A stretch of 64,000 nucleotides of DNA from CAZRIE01 sp964600075 (GCA_964600075.1 CAZRIE010000002.1:1-64000); one strand, 5' to 3'. Shown: positions 48,065-55,593, numbered from the stretch's first letter. Notes: generated by a model from the letters alone, not told the origin. Numbers and translations: made by a program.

Positions 48065-48082
48065 TTTCCGCAAAAGCGGAAA
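48065..48082 (-). other. Intercistronic hairpin between tolC-like and adaptor genes
   Basis: TTTCCGC-AAAA-GCGGAAA is a perfect 7-bp stem with a 4-nt loop, placed about 25 bp ahead of the adaptor start. It has no T-tract directly after it in the transcription direction, so a processing or stability role is more likely than termination. Confidence 0.45.
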
Positions 48083-48098
48083 CTATTCCAATTCTACT

Positions 48099-49445
48099 TT
48101 AGTTTATGTCAAATACCGGTAATCCCATATAAAAATCCAAGAGTCTTTTGTTCACTTCGGAACGTAAACGCACCTGAAGATTTTGATTTTGGGCATTTGC
48201 AAAAAGATTTTTTGCCGTAAAGAGCTCAATGGCATTCATAAGGCCTTTCTCATAGCGTTTTTGGGCAATGGTAAAAGACAGATTTTGTGCGGTTACGTTT
48301 TGGGCGCTTTGTTCGCGCTCGACCAACAACGAATTATGGTCTTGCACCAGTTGTTGTATGATTTGAAAAACCTCCTGTTCTTGTATATCTAGGTTATTCT
48401 GGGCCCTTAGGCGTTCAATTTTTGCCTGATTGACCCGAGATCTTGACGACCATCTGTTACTTATAGGCACATTTAGACGAACACCTATATACTGTGAAGT
48501 ATTGTCCCTGAACTGTTCGCGAAAGGGCAACGTATTGCCTAAGCTATCCCTAGTTGTCTCAAAGTAACCTGTACCCACGCCCGCAAATGCGGATAATGAA
48601 GGATATAATCTTCCTCTTGTTACGGCAACTTGCTTATTGGCTGCCATTGCTCGAAGTTCTTGAGCTTTGATCGAGGGTAAAAAATCACGAGCACTGGAAT
48701 AGATGGAATCTGAATTGACCGCAACATTATCGGTTGACCCCAACTCACTCGTGAGGTCAGATAGAATCGTAATATCGGAGGTATTCTCTAAATTCATTTC
48801 TTGAATAAGCACTAACTTTGCCGCTGCCAACTGATTTTCACTTTGAGTTACGTTCAGCTTATCCGTCAACAACAAAGATTCGGCTTCGTATAGATCGGCA
48901 CCGGCCATAAGGCCGAGTTCTAACTGCTTTTCGACTAAATCGTAATTTGATTGCGAGACCGCTAATTGCTCCTTGGATATGGCTACCAAACCTTCTGAAA
49001 ATTGAATATTGGTAAACGCCTGTAAGACTCGAAATGCCAAAAGATATTTTTCATGTTCCGCTTCTTCTTGAGTGGCTTTGTATAGAAATTTGGATACCTT
49101 AATCGAATTGATCTTTTGAAAACCTTGAAAGATGTCAATGGAAGATTGCAAGGAGAAAGGGTTCTGAAAAAAATCGGTAGTAACTACATCGTTCGTAAAA
49201 GGATCGGTACTTCTACCAAAGTTTACCGTATACGAAGATTCACCGTTTACATTCGGTAGTAAGTTGCGTATCGATTGATTGTAGTTTTCTTTGCCCGACT
49301 GAACGTTATACTTGAGGTCATTGAGTTGTAGGTTATGAACCAAAGCATAGGCGACACAATCATCCAATGTCCATTTATCTTGGGCCGTGAGCCGTGAGGT
49401 GACCAAGAATAAAAAGAGTGCTATATATTTTAAATTTTGATTCAT
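48099..49445 (-). CDS. TolC-family outer-membrane efflux protein
   Basis: 448 aa, first gene of the efflux train. The signal peptide is MNQNLKYIALFLFLVTSRLTAQ. Two OEP repeats follow, each made of long helices with a short strand region. Conserved features include the early DDCVAYALVHN segment (the W-x-L-x-D-C-V-x-Y-A start typical of Bacteroidota TolC proteins), the LPNVNGESSYTVNFGR beta segment in repeat 1, and the corresponding LYPSLSAFAGVGTGY in repeat 2 near residue 285. The C-terminus NKRLLDFYMGLPVF is typical. It would form a trimeric duct across the outer membrane and periplasm. A sigma-54 promoter lies just upstream. Confidence 0.93.
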   Translation of the reverse strand: MNQNLKYIALFLFLVTSRLTAQDKWTLDDCVAYALVHNLQLNDLKYNVQSGKENYNQSIRNLLPNVNGESSYTVNFGRSTDPFTNDVVTTDFFQNPFSLQSSIDIFQGFQKINSIKVSKFLYKATQEEAEHEKYLLAFRVLQAFTNIQFSEGLVAISKEQLAVSQSNYDLVEKQLELGLMAGADLYEAESLLLTDKLNVTQSENQLAAAKLVLIQEMNLENTSDITILSDLTSELGSTDNVAVNSDSIYSSARDFLPSIKAQELRAMAANKQVAVTRGRLYPSLSAFAGVGTGYFETTRDSLGNTLPFREQFRDNTSQYIGVRLNVPISNRWSSRSRVNQAKIERLRAQNNLDIQEQEVFQIIQQLVQDHNSLLVEREQSAQNVTAQNLSFTIAQKRYEKGLMNAIELFTAKNLFANAQNQNLQVRLRSEVNKRLLDFYMGLPVFDIN

Positions 49446-49470
49446 ATTGTAATTGGTGTGCCAAACTATA

Positions 49471-49486
49471 AGCTACTCTTGTGCCA
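49471..49486 (-). promoter_or_regulatory. Sigma-54 (-24/-12) promoter for the efflux train
   Basis: On the minus strand the 16-mer reads TGGCACAAGAGTAGCT. It matches the sigma-54 pattern TGGCAC-N5-TTGCW with GG and GC at the required spacing; only the second T before GC differs (TAGC instead of TTGC). The start of transcription would fall near 49460, about 15 nt before the tolC-like start. A second TGGCAC lies 22 bp closer to the gene (minus strand, 49460-49465) but its -12 part is TTACA, lacking the G. A sigma-54 activator gene stands divergently next door, which supports the call. Confidence 0.75.
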
Positions 49487-49543
49487 AGAATTTAAATTAC
49501 TGATTTTCAATAATTTACATATCTTTTCAAAAAGTAAATTAAC

Positions 49544-49562
49544 ACAAGTGTAAAATACTTGT
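49544..49562. promoter_or_regulatory. Inverted repeat 1, possible activator site
   Basis: ACAAGT-N7-ACTTGT, a perfect 6-bp inverted repeat with a 7-bp spacer. Its centre is about 75 bp upstream of the -24/-12 element of the efflux promoter. It is listed as a candidate enhancer half of the regulator's binding region. The site could equally act on the divergent regulator gene. Confidence 0.4.
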
Positions 49563-49566
49563 ACAG

Positions 49567-49591
49567 TAATTGTCAAAAATATGGACAATTA
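49567..49591. promoter_or_regulatory. Inverted repeat 2, likely enhancer (UAS) for the sigma-54 regulator
   Basis: TAATTGTC-N9-GACAATTA is a perfect 8-bp inverted repeat with a 9-bp centre, the strongest dyad in the divergent gap. It sits about 100 bp upstream of the sigma-54 promoter, in the normal range for NtrC-type enhancer sites. It is about 150 bp from the regulator start, so autoregulation is possible. Confidence 0.55.
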
Positions 49592-49741
49592 AGAAAAGAT
49601 ATTAATTTGAAATCGTAGTTTTAAATTCTTTGCAAATGCCCTGAATACGGTATCGGACATTCTGTTTACCTCAAAGCAGCATTAAATGGAATGTTTTTTG
49701 GGAAGACAGCTATCAATGAACCGGTTTATTAATTTTCTATT

Positions 49742-51106
49742 ATGCTAAACACGAAAATCTTGGTCATCGACGATAATAAAAGTGTGTTGAGCGCTTTAGA
49801 AATCCTGTTACAGTTCGAACACAAGACAGTAAAGACGATTTCTAACCCCAATCAGATATCTTCATTTCCTGATTTAAAAGATTTTGACATTGTACTCTTG
49901 GATATGAATTTCTCCGCTGGAGTGAATACCGGTAATGAGGGCTTGTTCTGGCTTCGCGAAATACGCAAGAAAGCCCCACAAACCTCGGTAATAATGATGA
50001 CAGCCTACGGTGCCGTTGACCTGGCAGTAAAGGCCCTTAAAGAGGGCGCTTCCGACTTTATTCTCAAACCCTGGAACAACGATAAACTGTTGGCCACCGT
50101 CAAATCGGCCTATGAATTAAGAAAATCAAAAAAAGAAGTAAAGCACCTTAAACAGAAAGAAGCCCACCTCAAGCAGGTCATCAATCAAAACAAAAACTAT
50201 ATTATCGGTAACTCAAAGTCGTTGAACAACGTGCTCAACCTCGTTGCCAAGGTGGCAAAAACGGACGTCAATGTACTGGTAACTGGCGAAAACGGTACTG
50301 GCAAAGAACTGATAGCCCGTGAATTACACAAACTTTCGAAGCGTAACGATGAAGTCTTTATTTCTGTTGATATGGGCTCCATTAGCGAAAATCTATTCGA
50401 AAGCGAACTCTTCGGGCATATGAAAGGTTCGTTTACCGATGCCAAAGAAGATCGTGCGGGGAAATTCGAAGCAGCCAGTAGCGGCACTTTGTTTTTAGAC
50501 GAAATCGGTAATCTATCTCTTCAGGCGCAGGCCAAACTATTATCGGCCATACAGAACAAAACTATCGTTCGCATAGGCTCCAATAAACCGATTACTGTAG
50601 ACATTCGATTGATTTGCGCCACTAACGAGAATTTAGATAAAATGGTCTCAGAAGGACTTTTCAGGGAAGATCTTTTGTATCGCATCAACACCATCAGGGT
50701 TGAGGTACCCCCGTTAAGAGAAAGAGACAGTGATATTTTGGTGCTGGCGGATTTCTATCTCAAAAAATTTACGGCCAAATATGGGAAACAAGGTCTCCGA
50801 ATGAACCAGGTCGCACAGGAGAAATTGATTGGCTATTCTTGGCCGGGGAATATTCGGGAGTTGTTGCACACCATTGAAAGGGCCGTAATACTTTCAGAGG
50901 GAAATATTTTAAAATCGGAAGACTTTTTACTTAATTCAAAATCATCGGTATCCATACAGCAAGGCCCGGCGACTTTAGAGGAAATGGAACTTCTAATGAT
51001 TACCAATGCCCTCGAACAAAACGAAGGAAATTATAGCGCCGCGGCAGAGCAATTGGGTATTTCGAGACAAACTTTATACAATAAGATGAAGAAAAAGAGC
51101 AAATAG
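49742..51106 (+). CDS. NtrC-family sigma-54 response regulator
   Basis: 454 aa in three domains. The receiver (1-120) has the acidic pair D10/D11, phospho-acceptor D54 (VLLDMNF), T87 and K109. The AAA+ domain (about 150-390) has Walker A GENGTGKE at 182-189, the sigma-54 contact loop GSFTDA at 229-234 (classical form GAFTGA), Walker B TLFLDE at 249-254 and the RLICATN sensor region. The Fis-type helix-turn-helix at the C-terminus reads NYSAAAEQLGISRQTLYNKM. It activates sigma-54 RNA polymerase from a distance. It is divergent from the efflux train, which has a matching promoter, and is followed by a histidine kinase gene in the same direction. Confidence 0.95.
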   Translation: MLNTKILVIDDNKSVLSALEILLQFEHKTVKTISNPNQISSFPDLKDFDIVLLDMNFSAGVNTGNEGLFWLREIRKKAPQTSVIMMTAYGAVDLAVKALKEGASDFILKPWNNDKLLATVKSAYELRKSKKEVKHLKQKEAHLKQVINQNKNYIIGNSKSLNNVLNLVAKVAKTDVNVLVTGENGTGKELIARELHKLSKRNDEVFISVDMGSISENLFESELFGHMKGSFTDAKEDRAGKFEAASSGTLFLDEIGNLSLQAQAKLLSAIQNKTIVRIGSNKPITVDIRLICATNENLDKMVSEGLFREDLLYRINTIRVEVPPLRERDSDILVLADFYLKKFTAKYGKQGLRMNQVAQEKLIGYSWPGNIRELLHTIERAVILSEGNILKSEDFLLNSKSSVSIQQGPATLEEMELLMITNALEQNEGNYSAAAEQLGISRQTLYNKMKKKSK

Positions 51107-51247
51107 TAATGAGTAATGAGTAATGANNNNNNNNNNNNNNNNNNNNNNNNNNNNNNNNNNNNNNNNNNNNNNNNNNNNNNNNNNNNNNNNNNNNNNNNNN
51201 NNNNNNNNNNNNNNNNNNNNNNNNNNAGTAATGAGTAATGAGTAATG
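51105..51247 (+). repeat. Heptanucleotide tandem repeat (AGTAATG)n interrupted by assembly gap
   Basis: Three AGTAATG units are visible on the left (51105-51125) and three on the right (51227-51247) of a run of N. The first unit overlaps the TAG stop of the response regulator. Each unit contributes an ATG and, with its neighbour, a TAATG stop-start overlap. The real copy number is unknown because the array evidently defeated the assembly. Confidence 0.9.
51127..51226. other. Assembly gap (100 N)
   Basis: Exactly 100 unknown bases, the customary placeholder for a gap of unknown length. Identical AGTAATG repeats on both sides show that the gap is repeat-induced. The true size could be shorter or much longer. 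Confidence 0.98.
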
Positions 51248-51297
51248 AAAGAAAAGCTTTCTTAAATCGGGTAAACCCCTAAACGCATAAACTTTTT

Positions 51298-51317
51298 TGA
51301 ACTTGAACTTGAACTTG
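51298..51317 (+). repeat. Hexamer direct repeat TTGAAC x3
   Basis: Three perfect TTGAAC units run directly into TTGACA, 14 bp before the histidine kinase start. It is a second short tandem repeat in the same 225-bp spacer. No function is assigned. Confidence 0.6.
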
Positions 51318-51330
51318 ACAGTCGTAACCT

Positions 51331-52665
51331 ATGGTAAGTAGAAACATTTATATAGAATTGATCTTACGCATCGTACTGATTTCAGCCACGGCCTTGGGTG
51401 CGGGTTTCTTATTTTTTGACGGCCAATACATCCTAGCCGCACTTCTCTTGATAATGCTTGCTTTGCAGACTTATTTTCTTATACACTATGTAAATCAGAC
51501 CAACAGAAAAATCGCTTACTTTTTCGATGCCATTAAAAATGAGGATTTTACCTTGCGATTTCCTGAAAAATTGAGTGTGAAGTCATTGGAAGAACTGAAC
51601 CACAGCCTCAACATGCTCAATTCTATGATCCAAGAAATACATCTGAAAAAACAGGCCCAAGAACAGTACTATCAAGAAATATTGAAACAGGCCGATATTG
51701 GTATTCTTACCATAAACCCAAAAGGGCATATTCTTTATGCCAACCCTACGGTCGAAAGGCTGCTGAACTATCATCCGTTGAACCATATTAAGCAGTTAAA
51801 CCAAATCGATAAAAAGCTCTACGAACAATTTGCCGATCTAAAACCTTTTGAAAGCAGGACCCATCAGTTGGTCAACGAACGTGAAAAAATCGAGTTGGCA
51901 CTAAAGTCGACGACCATAGCCATAGATAACCAGTCACTTTTGTTGGTGGTCATTCAAGATATACGGAAAGAACTCGATGAAAAAGAGACCGACTCTTGGG
52001 TAAAATTGATTCGTGTGCTCACTCATGAAATTATGAATACCATTACCCCGATCACCTCTATTTCAGAATCCGTATTGAAGTATTTCAAAAAAGGGGAAAA
52101 GATTTTATCAGAAGATGAGTTTTCCGAACATCATATTCAAAGCACGGTGAAGGGGCTCGAAGTCATTAAAGAGCAAGGCAACAATTTAATGAGCTTTGTA
52201 CAGTCGTACCGAAAATTTCTAAGTGTGCCCGAACCGGACAAACAGCTTATACCTGCTCAAGACCTGTTGGGAAAAGTAGCGCTTCTTATAGGAAATAACA
52301 GTGTAAAAATTGAGTTGATTATAGATCCGGAAAATCTTGAACTGTTCATCGACGAAAAACAGATTACCCAAGTTTTGGTAAACCTTGGTAAGAATGCCCA
52401 ACAGTCTTTAGGAAATCAAGCGGATGGAAAAATCAAATTTTTTGCCGGAGTGGATGAAAAAGATAAGAAGTTCATCAAAGTCTGGGACAATGGCCCTGGT
52501 ATTCCTGCCGACCTGATCGACGAGGTTTTTATTCCCTTTTTTACCACAAAAAATACAGGTACCGGAATCGGACTCAGCCTTTCTAAACAAATCATGCGCC
52601 TGCACCGGGGGAGCATTCAGGTAGTATCGCGTGAAAATACCGTTTTTACCTTAACTTTTGATTGA
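51331..52665 (+). CDS. Sensor histidine kinase (NtrB/AtoS-like)
   Basis: 444 aa. Two closely spaced TM segments (about 8-28 and 32-53) leave almost no periplasmic loop, so the signal is probably sensed in the membrane or cytoplasm. A HAMP-like linker (about 55-105) leads to a PAS-like domain (ADIGILTINPKGHILYANP, about 121-210). The phospho-acceptor H232 is in LTHEIMNTITPI, the form typical of kinases that pair with sigma-54 regulators. The ATP-binding domain has N (VLVNLGKNAQQS), G1 (WDNGPGIP), F (FIPFFTTK) and G2 (GTGIGLSLS) boxes. It is almost certainly the partner of the regulator just upstream, separated by the repeat-rich spacer. Confidence 0.93.
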   Translation: MVSRNIYIELILRIVLISATALGAGFLFFDGQYILAALLLIMLALQTYFLIHYVNQTNRKIAYFFDAIKNEDFTLRFPEKLSVKSLEELNHSLNMLNSMIQEIHLKKQAQEQYYQEILKQADIGILTINPKGHILYANPTVERLLNYHPLNHIKQLNQIDKKLYEQFADLKPFESRTHQLVNEREKIELALKSTTIAIDNQSLLLVVIQDIRKELDEKETDSWVKLIRVLTHEIMNTITPITSISESVLKYFKKGEKILSEDEFSEHHIQSTVKGLEVIKEQGNNLMSFVQSYRKFLSVPEPDKQLIPAQDLLGKVALLIGNNSVKIELIIDPENLELFIDEKQITQVLVNLGKNAQQSLGNQADGKIKFFAGVDEKDKKFIKVWDNGPGIPADLIDEVFIPFFTTKNTGTGIGLSLSKQIMRLHRGSIQVVSRENTVFTLTFD

Positions 52666-52675
52666 GGTCATATCT

Positions 52676-52754
52676 AAAACCTACAAGGCGATATGCTGCG
52701 CTTGCGAAAGTATGCTGTTCAGGCAGGAGACCTCCTGATAGGTCGAGAGGTTTT
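52676..52754. other. Structured region between convergent genes, possible bidirectional terminator
   Basis: AAAACCT (52676-52682) and AGGTTTT (52748-52754) are perfect complements enclosing about 65 bp. Inside lies CAGGAG-AC-CTCCTG (52724-52737). If 52689-52750 are removed, the flanks join to AAAACCT-ACA-AGGTTTT, a compact bidirectional hairpin, and AGG is repeated at both edges of the removed piece. This suggests a terminator split by a 62-bp insertion, or simply a complex stem. Confidence 0.35.
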
Positions 52755-53089
52755 CAACCTAATTCTTTAAACGGATCCCAAAAGTGTTTTTCAAAATATA
52801 AAATTTGGTTATCAACTATCTTTATCCCTTCATTTTCTAGTAATTGCTGCATTAAGTTCGTGCCATCAAAATGATGTTTTCCTGTGAGTAGACCAATTTT
52901 GTTCACGACCCGATGTGCCGGCACATCAGGCATGCTTCCGGCACCGTTCATGGCCCAACCGACCATTCTCGCACTGCGGGCAGCGCCCAGATATTTCCCT
53001 ATGGCGCCATAGGAAGTTACCCTACCTTCAGGAATCTGTCTCGCGACTTCGTAGACTTTTTGGAAAAAATTTTTGTTGTCTGGGTTCAT
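52754..53089 (-). CDS. Alkyltransferase-like protein (ATL), MGMT family
   Basis: 111 aa, corresponding to the C-terminal DNA-binding domain of O6-alkylguanine-DNA alkyltransferase. It shows the winged-helix start (VYEVARQIPEGRVTSYGAIGKY), the R-finger region (ARSARMVGWAMNG) and the active-site region VPAHRVV. The catalytic Cys of PCHRV is replaced by Ala, so it cannot transfer alkyl groups to itself. ATL proteins bind O6-alkylguanine in DNA and hand it to nucleotide excision repair. Its ATG overlaps the stop of the LysE-family gene (ATGA, 53086-53089), indicating translational coupling. Confidence 0.92.
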   Translation of the reverse strand: MNPDNKNFFQKVYEVARQIPEGRVTSYGAIGKYLGAARSARMVGWAMNGAGSMPDVPAHRVVNKIGLLTGKHHFDGTNLMQQLLENEGIKIVDNQILYFEKHFWDPFKELG

Positions 53090-53715
53090 CTATAGAATAT
53101 TCGAAATAATGTTATGACCAACAAGACGACCATCAAAACACTTAAGACATAATTAGAATTCTTGGAAAATCGATTCGTCTTATTTTCCAGTTTATTGAAA
53201 TATATGGTGTACATATACAATACTGAAAAAGTACCGAAACCTGCCGCGAATATAAAGGTCACAATGTCCCAGACCTGAAATTTTATCCACCCAGAGGCAT
53301 TCCACATAATATTGAGACCGCTGTAATAGGGTATCGTCAGAAGGTTAACCGCTGCCAAAAGCATTCCTTTGAAATAACTGTTTTTTTTACTGACCTTCAC
53401 CAGTTTCGGTTGCTGCTTTTTGTTCCGTTTTGCAGCAATGAAAAAATATACTGCGAAGAAGGCAAAAACCAAAATGGCAATCTTTAAAAGGATTTCGATA
53501 ACCTCTGGGTTCTTGTGCAAAAATTTAGAGATATAGACCGAGATGGTCGCCTGTAGCATAATCATTGTAGAAACACCCAAACTGAACATAATACCATTCA
53601 ACTTGCCCTTTTCAACACTCGTTTTTGCAGCGTTCATATTTAGCAGTCCCGGTGGTACCGTGGCCATAAAGGCTGCAGAAAAAGTCGCGAAAAACAGGAT
53701 TAATAGATGTTGCAT
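53086..53715 (-). CDS. LysE/RhtB-family exporter
   Basis: 209 aa, with six predicted TM segments. The N-terminal ATVPPGLLNMNAAKTSVEKG resembles the conserved PGP-x-N motif region of LysE transporters after TM1. A basic loop (KRNKKQQPKLVKVSKKNS, about 93-112) separates the two halves. Family members export amino acids or related small molecules; the substrate cannot be read from sequence. It lies 3 bp after trmB and overlaps the ATL gene by 4 bp, so the three form a tight unit. Confidence 0.85.
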   Translation of the reverse strand: MQHLLILFFATFSAAFMATVPPGLLNMNAAKTSVEKGKLNGIMFSLGVSTMIMLQATISVYISKFLHKNPEVIEILLKIAILVFAFFAVYFFIAAKRNKKQQPKLVKVSKKNSYFKGMLLAAVNLLTIPYYSGLNIMWNASGWIKFQVWDIVTFIFAAGFGTFSVLYMYTIYFNKLENKTNRFSKNSNYVLSVLMVVLLVITLFRIFYR

Positions 53716-53718
53716 AAA

Positions 53719-54387
53719 TTAGTCTACCTTGAATTGGATATAGGTAATGGGTTTTCCCACATCAAGATACTGCTTTTCGTAGAAAGTTTGAAGTTCTAGC
53801 ACTTCTCTAGGGCTCCCTTCATTTTTATAGACATCATGATTTGCATAAATGATGTTAAGGTCGAGGCCATGCAGAAGCCCTAGGGTATAACCATGCATAA
53901 ATTCACTGTCGGTCTTAAGATGTACTAAGCCGGCCGGCCTTAGGATCTTACGGTACTTCGCCAAAAAATCTTTATTGGTCATTCGATGCTTGGTGCGTTT
54001 GTACTTGATTTGGGGGTCTGGAAAGGTAATCCAGATTTCGGAAACCTCACCTTCCGCAAAAAGTTCATCGACAAGTTCGATCTGTGTACGAAGAAATGCT
54101 ACATTTTCAATATTTTCTTCCATCGCGGTCTTTGCGCCACGCCATAGTCGGGCCCCTTTAATGTCGATTCCAATAAAATTTTTATCCTTGTTCCGCTTCG
54201 CCAGACCTATGGCATATTCACCTTTACCACAACCTAATTCCAAAACTATTGGATTGTCGTTTTCAAAATGATCTTCCCATTTTCCCCTAAGGTAAAAGCC
54301 ATTTTTAACGTCTTCCCTATTGGGCTGGAAAACATTATGGAACGTTTCGATTTCCTTAAATCTTTTGAGTTTGTTTTTGCTTCCCAT
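53719..54387 (-). CDS. trmB: tRNA (guanine-N7-)-methyltransferase TrmB
   Basis: 222 aa. The SAM-binding motif I is VLELGCGKGEYAIGLA (about 48-63). It is followed by FIGIDIKGARLWRGAK, the ENVAFLR motif, and the TrmB catalytic signature ITFPDPQIKYKRTKHRM. The C-terminal FYEKQYLDVGKPITYIQ is also characteristic. It methylates G46 in the variable loop of tRNAs using S-adenosylmethionine. It follows the PhoR-like kinase gene by 60 bp on the same strand, and the start at 54387 (MGSKNKLKRF) has the usual basic N-terminus. Confidence 0.95.
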   Translation of the reverse strand: MGSKNKLKRFKEIETFHNVFQPNREDVKNGFYLRGKWEDHFENDNPIVLELGCGKGEYAIGLAKRNKDKNFIGIDIKGARLWRGAKTAMEENIENVAFLRTQIELVDELFAEGEVSEIWITFPDPQIKYKRTKHRMTNKDFLAKYRKILRPAGLVHLKTDSEFMHGYTLGLLHGLDLNIIYANHDVYKNEGSPREVLELQTFYEKQYLDVGKPITYIQFKVD

Positions 54388-54447
54388 GAAAAAAATTACA
54401 GGGCAAAGCTAAGAAAATCTACTTTGCAGTTATTATTATTCCGTAAT

Positions 54448-55494
54448 TTACTGCTCTGTTTTTTCCAGGGTAAAAGAGAATTCGGAACCTACACCAATTT
54501 CACTTTCCAGATAGATTTTTTCCTCATGGGCCTCGATAATATGTTTTACGATGGCAAGCCCCAGACCAGAACCGCCTTCACTGCGGCTTCCGCTTTTATC
54601 GACCCTGTAAAACCGCTCAAAAAGACGGGGTATATGCTGTTTCGGAATACCTTCCCCATTGTCCGTGACCCGAACGATGACTTTATTTTTTATCAGGTTT
54701 TCGACACTGACTTCGGTAGTACCATCCCTGTGCCCATATTTTATAGAGTTGACCAAAAGATTGGTAAGTACTTGCTGTATTTTTTCCTTATCGGCATGCA
54801 CGAAAATAGGTGCGCTGTAATCCATATCAAAAGTAAGTACAATTTTCTTTTTTTCCGTTTTCATTTCAAGCAAATCGAATACGCTCTGAATGAGTTCTTT
54901 TATATCGAAATCTTCTTTTTCAAGGTTAAGATCACCGGCTTCCAACTTTGTAATTAGATCTAAATCTTTTACAATATAAATCAGTCTATCGACACCTTTA
55001 TTAGCGCGTTGCAAATATTTTTTACGCACATTCTTATCGTCTATGGCCCCATCTAAAAGAGTTTCAATATACCCTTGCACCGTAAAAAGCGGAGTTTTAA
55101 GTTCGTGCGAAACATTTCCCAAAAAATCTTTTCGATACTCCTCCCGTATTTTGAGCGTGTCGATTTCTATTTTCTTGTCTTGTGCGAATTTTTCGATTTC
55201 TTCCGTTAAGGTCTTCATGTCGGTAGTGATAGGACCCGGAATAAGCGATGACGATTCAAGTAGGGCCACGTCGTCATAAATCTGCTTTATTTTTTGATAA
55301 ATATACCTTTCGATACGCATCTGAATGATGGTAAAAGAACCCAATAAGAATACAATGGCTATAATAGGTAACAAAACCCAGGTTCTTGTGGGAAATAAAT
55401 ATGTTAAAATTAAGGTTACCAGAACGGCGAACAGGCTAATCAATACAGCTGAAAGCAATGCAAAACGATATGACCTTTTTAGTTTAACGGCCAT
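54448..55494 (-). CDS. Sensor histidine kinase, PhoR-like
   Basis: 348 aa. Two TM segments (about 10-32 and 38-58) are joined by a very short loop, so there is no periplasmic sensor domain. A HAMP-like linker (about 60-118) is followed by the H-box FLGNVSHELKTPL with H130, and the N (NLLVNSIKYG), G1 (VTDNGEGIP), F (LFERFYRVD) and G2 (GSGLGLAIV) boxes. The gene order regulator-kinase-trmB and the small two-TM sensor fit Flavobacteriia PhoR-like kinases that would sense phosphate indirectly. The phosphate assignment is inference. Confidence 0.9.
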   Translation of the reverse strand: MAVKLKRSYRFALLSAVLISLFAVLVTLILTYLFPTRTWVLLPIIAIVFLLGSFTIIQMRIERYIYQKIKQIYDDVALLESSSLIPGPITTDMKTLTEEIEKFAQDKKIEIDTLKIREEYRKDFLGNVSHELKTPLFTVQGYIETLLDGAIDDKNVRKKYLQRANKGVDRLIYIVKDLDLITKLEAGDLNLEKEDFDIKELIQSVFDLLEMKTEKKKIVLTFDMDYSAPIFVHADKEKIQQVLTNLLVNSIKYGHRDGTTEVSVENLIKNKVIVRVTDNGEGIPKQHIPRLFERFYRVDKSGSRSEGGSGLGLAIVKHIIEAHEEKIYLESEIGVGSEFSFTLEKTEQ

Positions 55495-55593
55495 CGGTCA
55501 GTATTTTGTTTTTTACCCTTGGAACTTTTAAGGTCATTTTTGGTAAAAGTAAGAATATTCGAATAACTGGCTGCTACTCAAAATTAGCATAAA

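Noticed and set aside
49460..49465. Second TGGCAC as an additional sigma-54 promoter
   Set aside because: The -12 part reads TTACA without the essential G, and the start would fall inside the tolC-like coding sequence.
49742..51106. Regulator as a member of the PhoB-like pair
   Set aside because: It has an AAA+ domain and Fis-type helix-turn-helix, so it is a sigma-54 activator unrelated to the OmpR/PhoB regulator at 55622-56308.
52662..52874. Short plus-strand open frame after the histidine kinase
   Set aside because: It overlaps the kinase end and is antisense to the ATL gene; it has no start signal or known domain.
54268..54957. 229-codon plus-strand open frame, long for a shadow
   Set aside because: It is entirely antisense to trmB and the PhoR-like kinase, both of which have full conserved motifs; the translated protein shows no family features.
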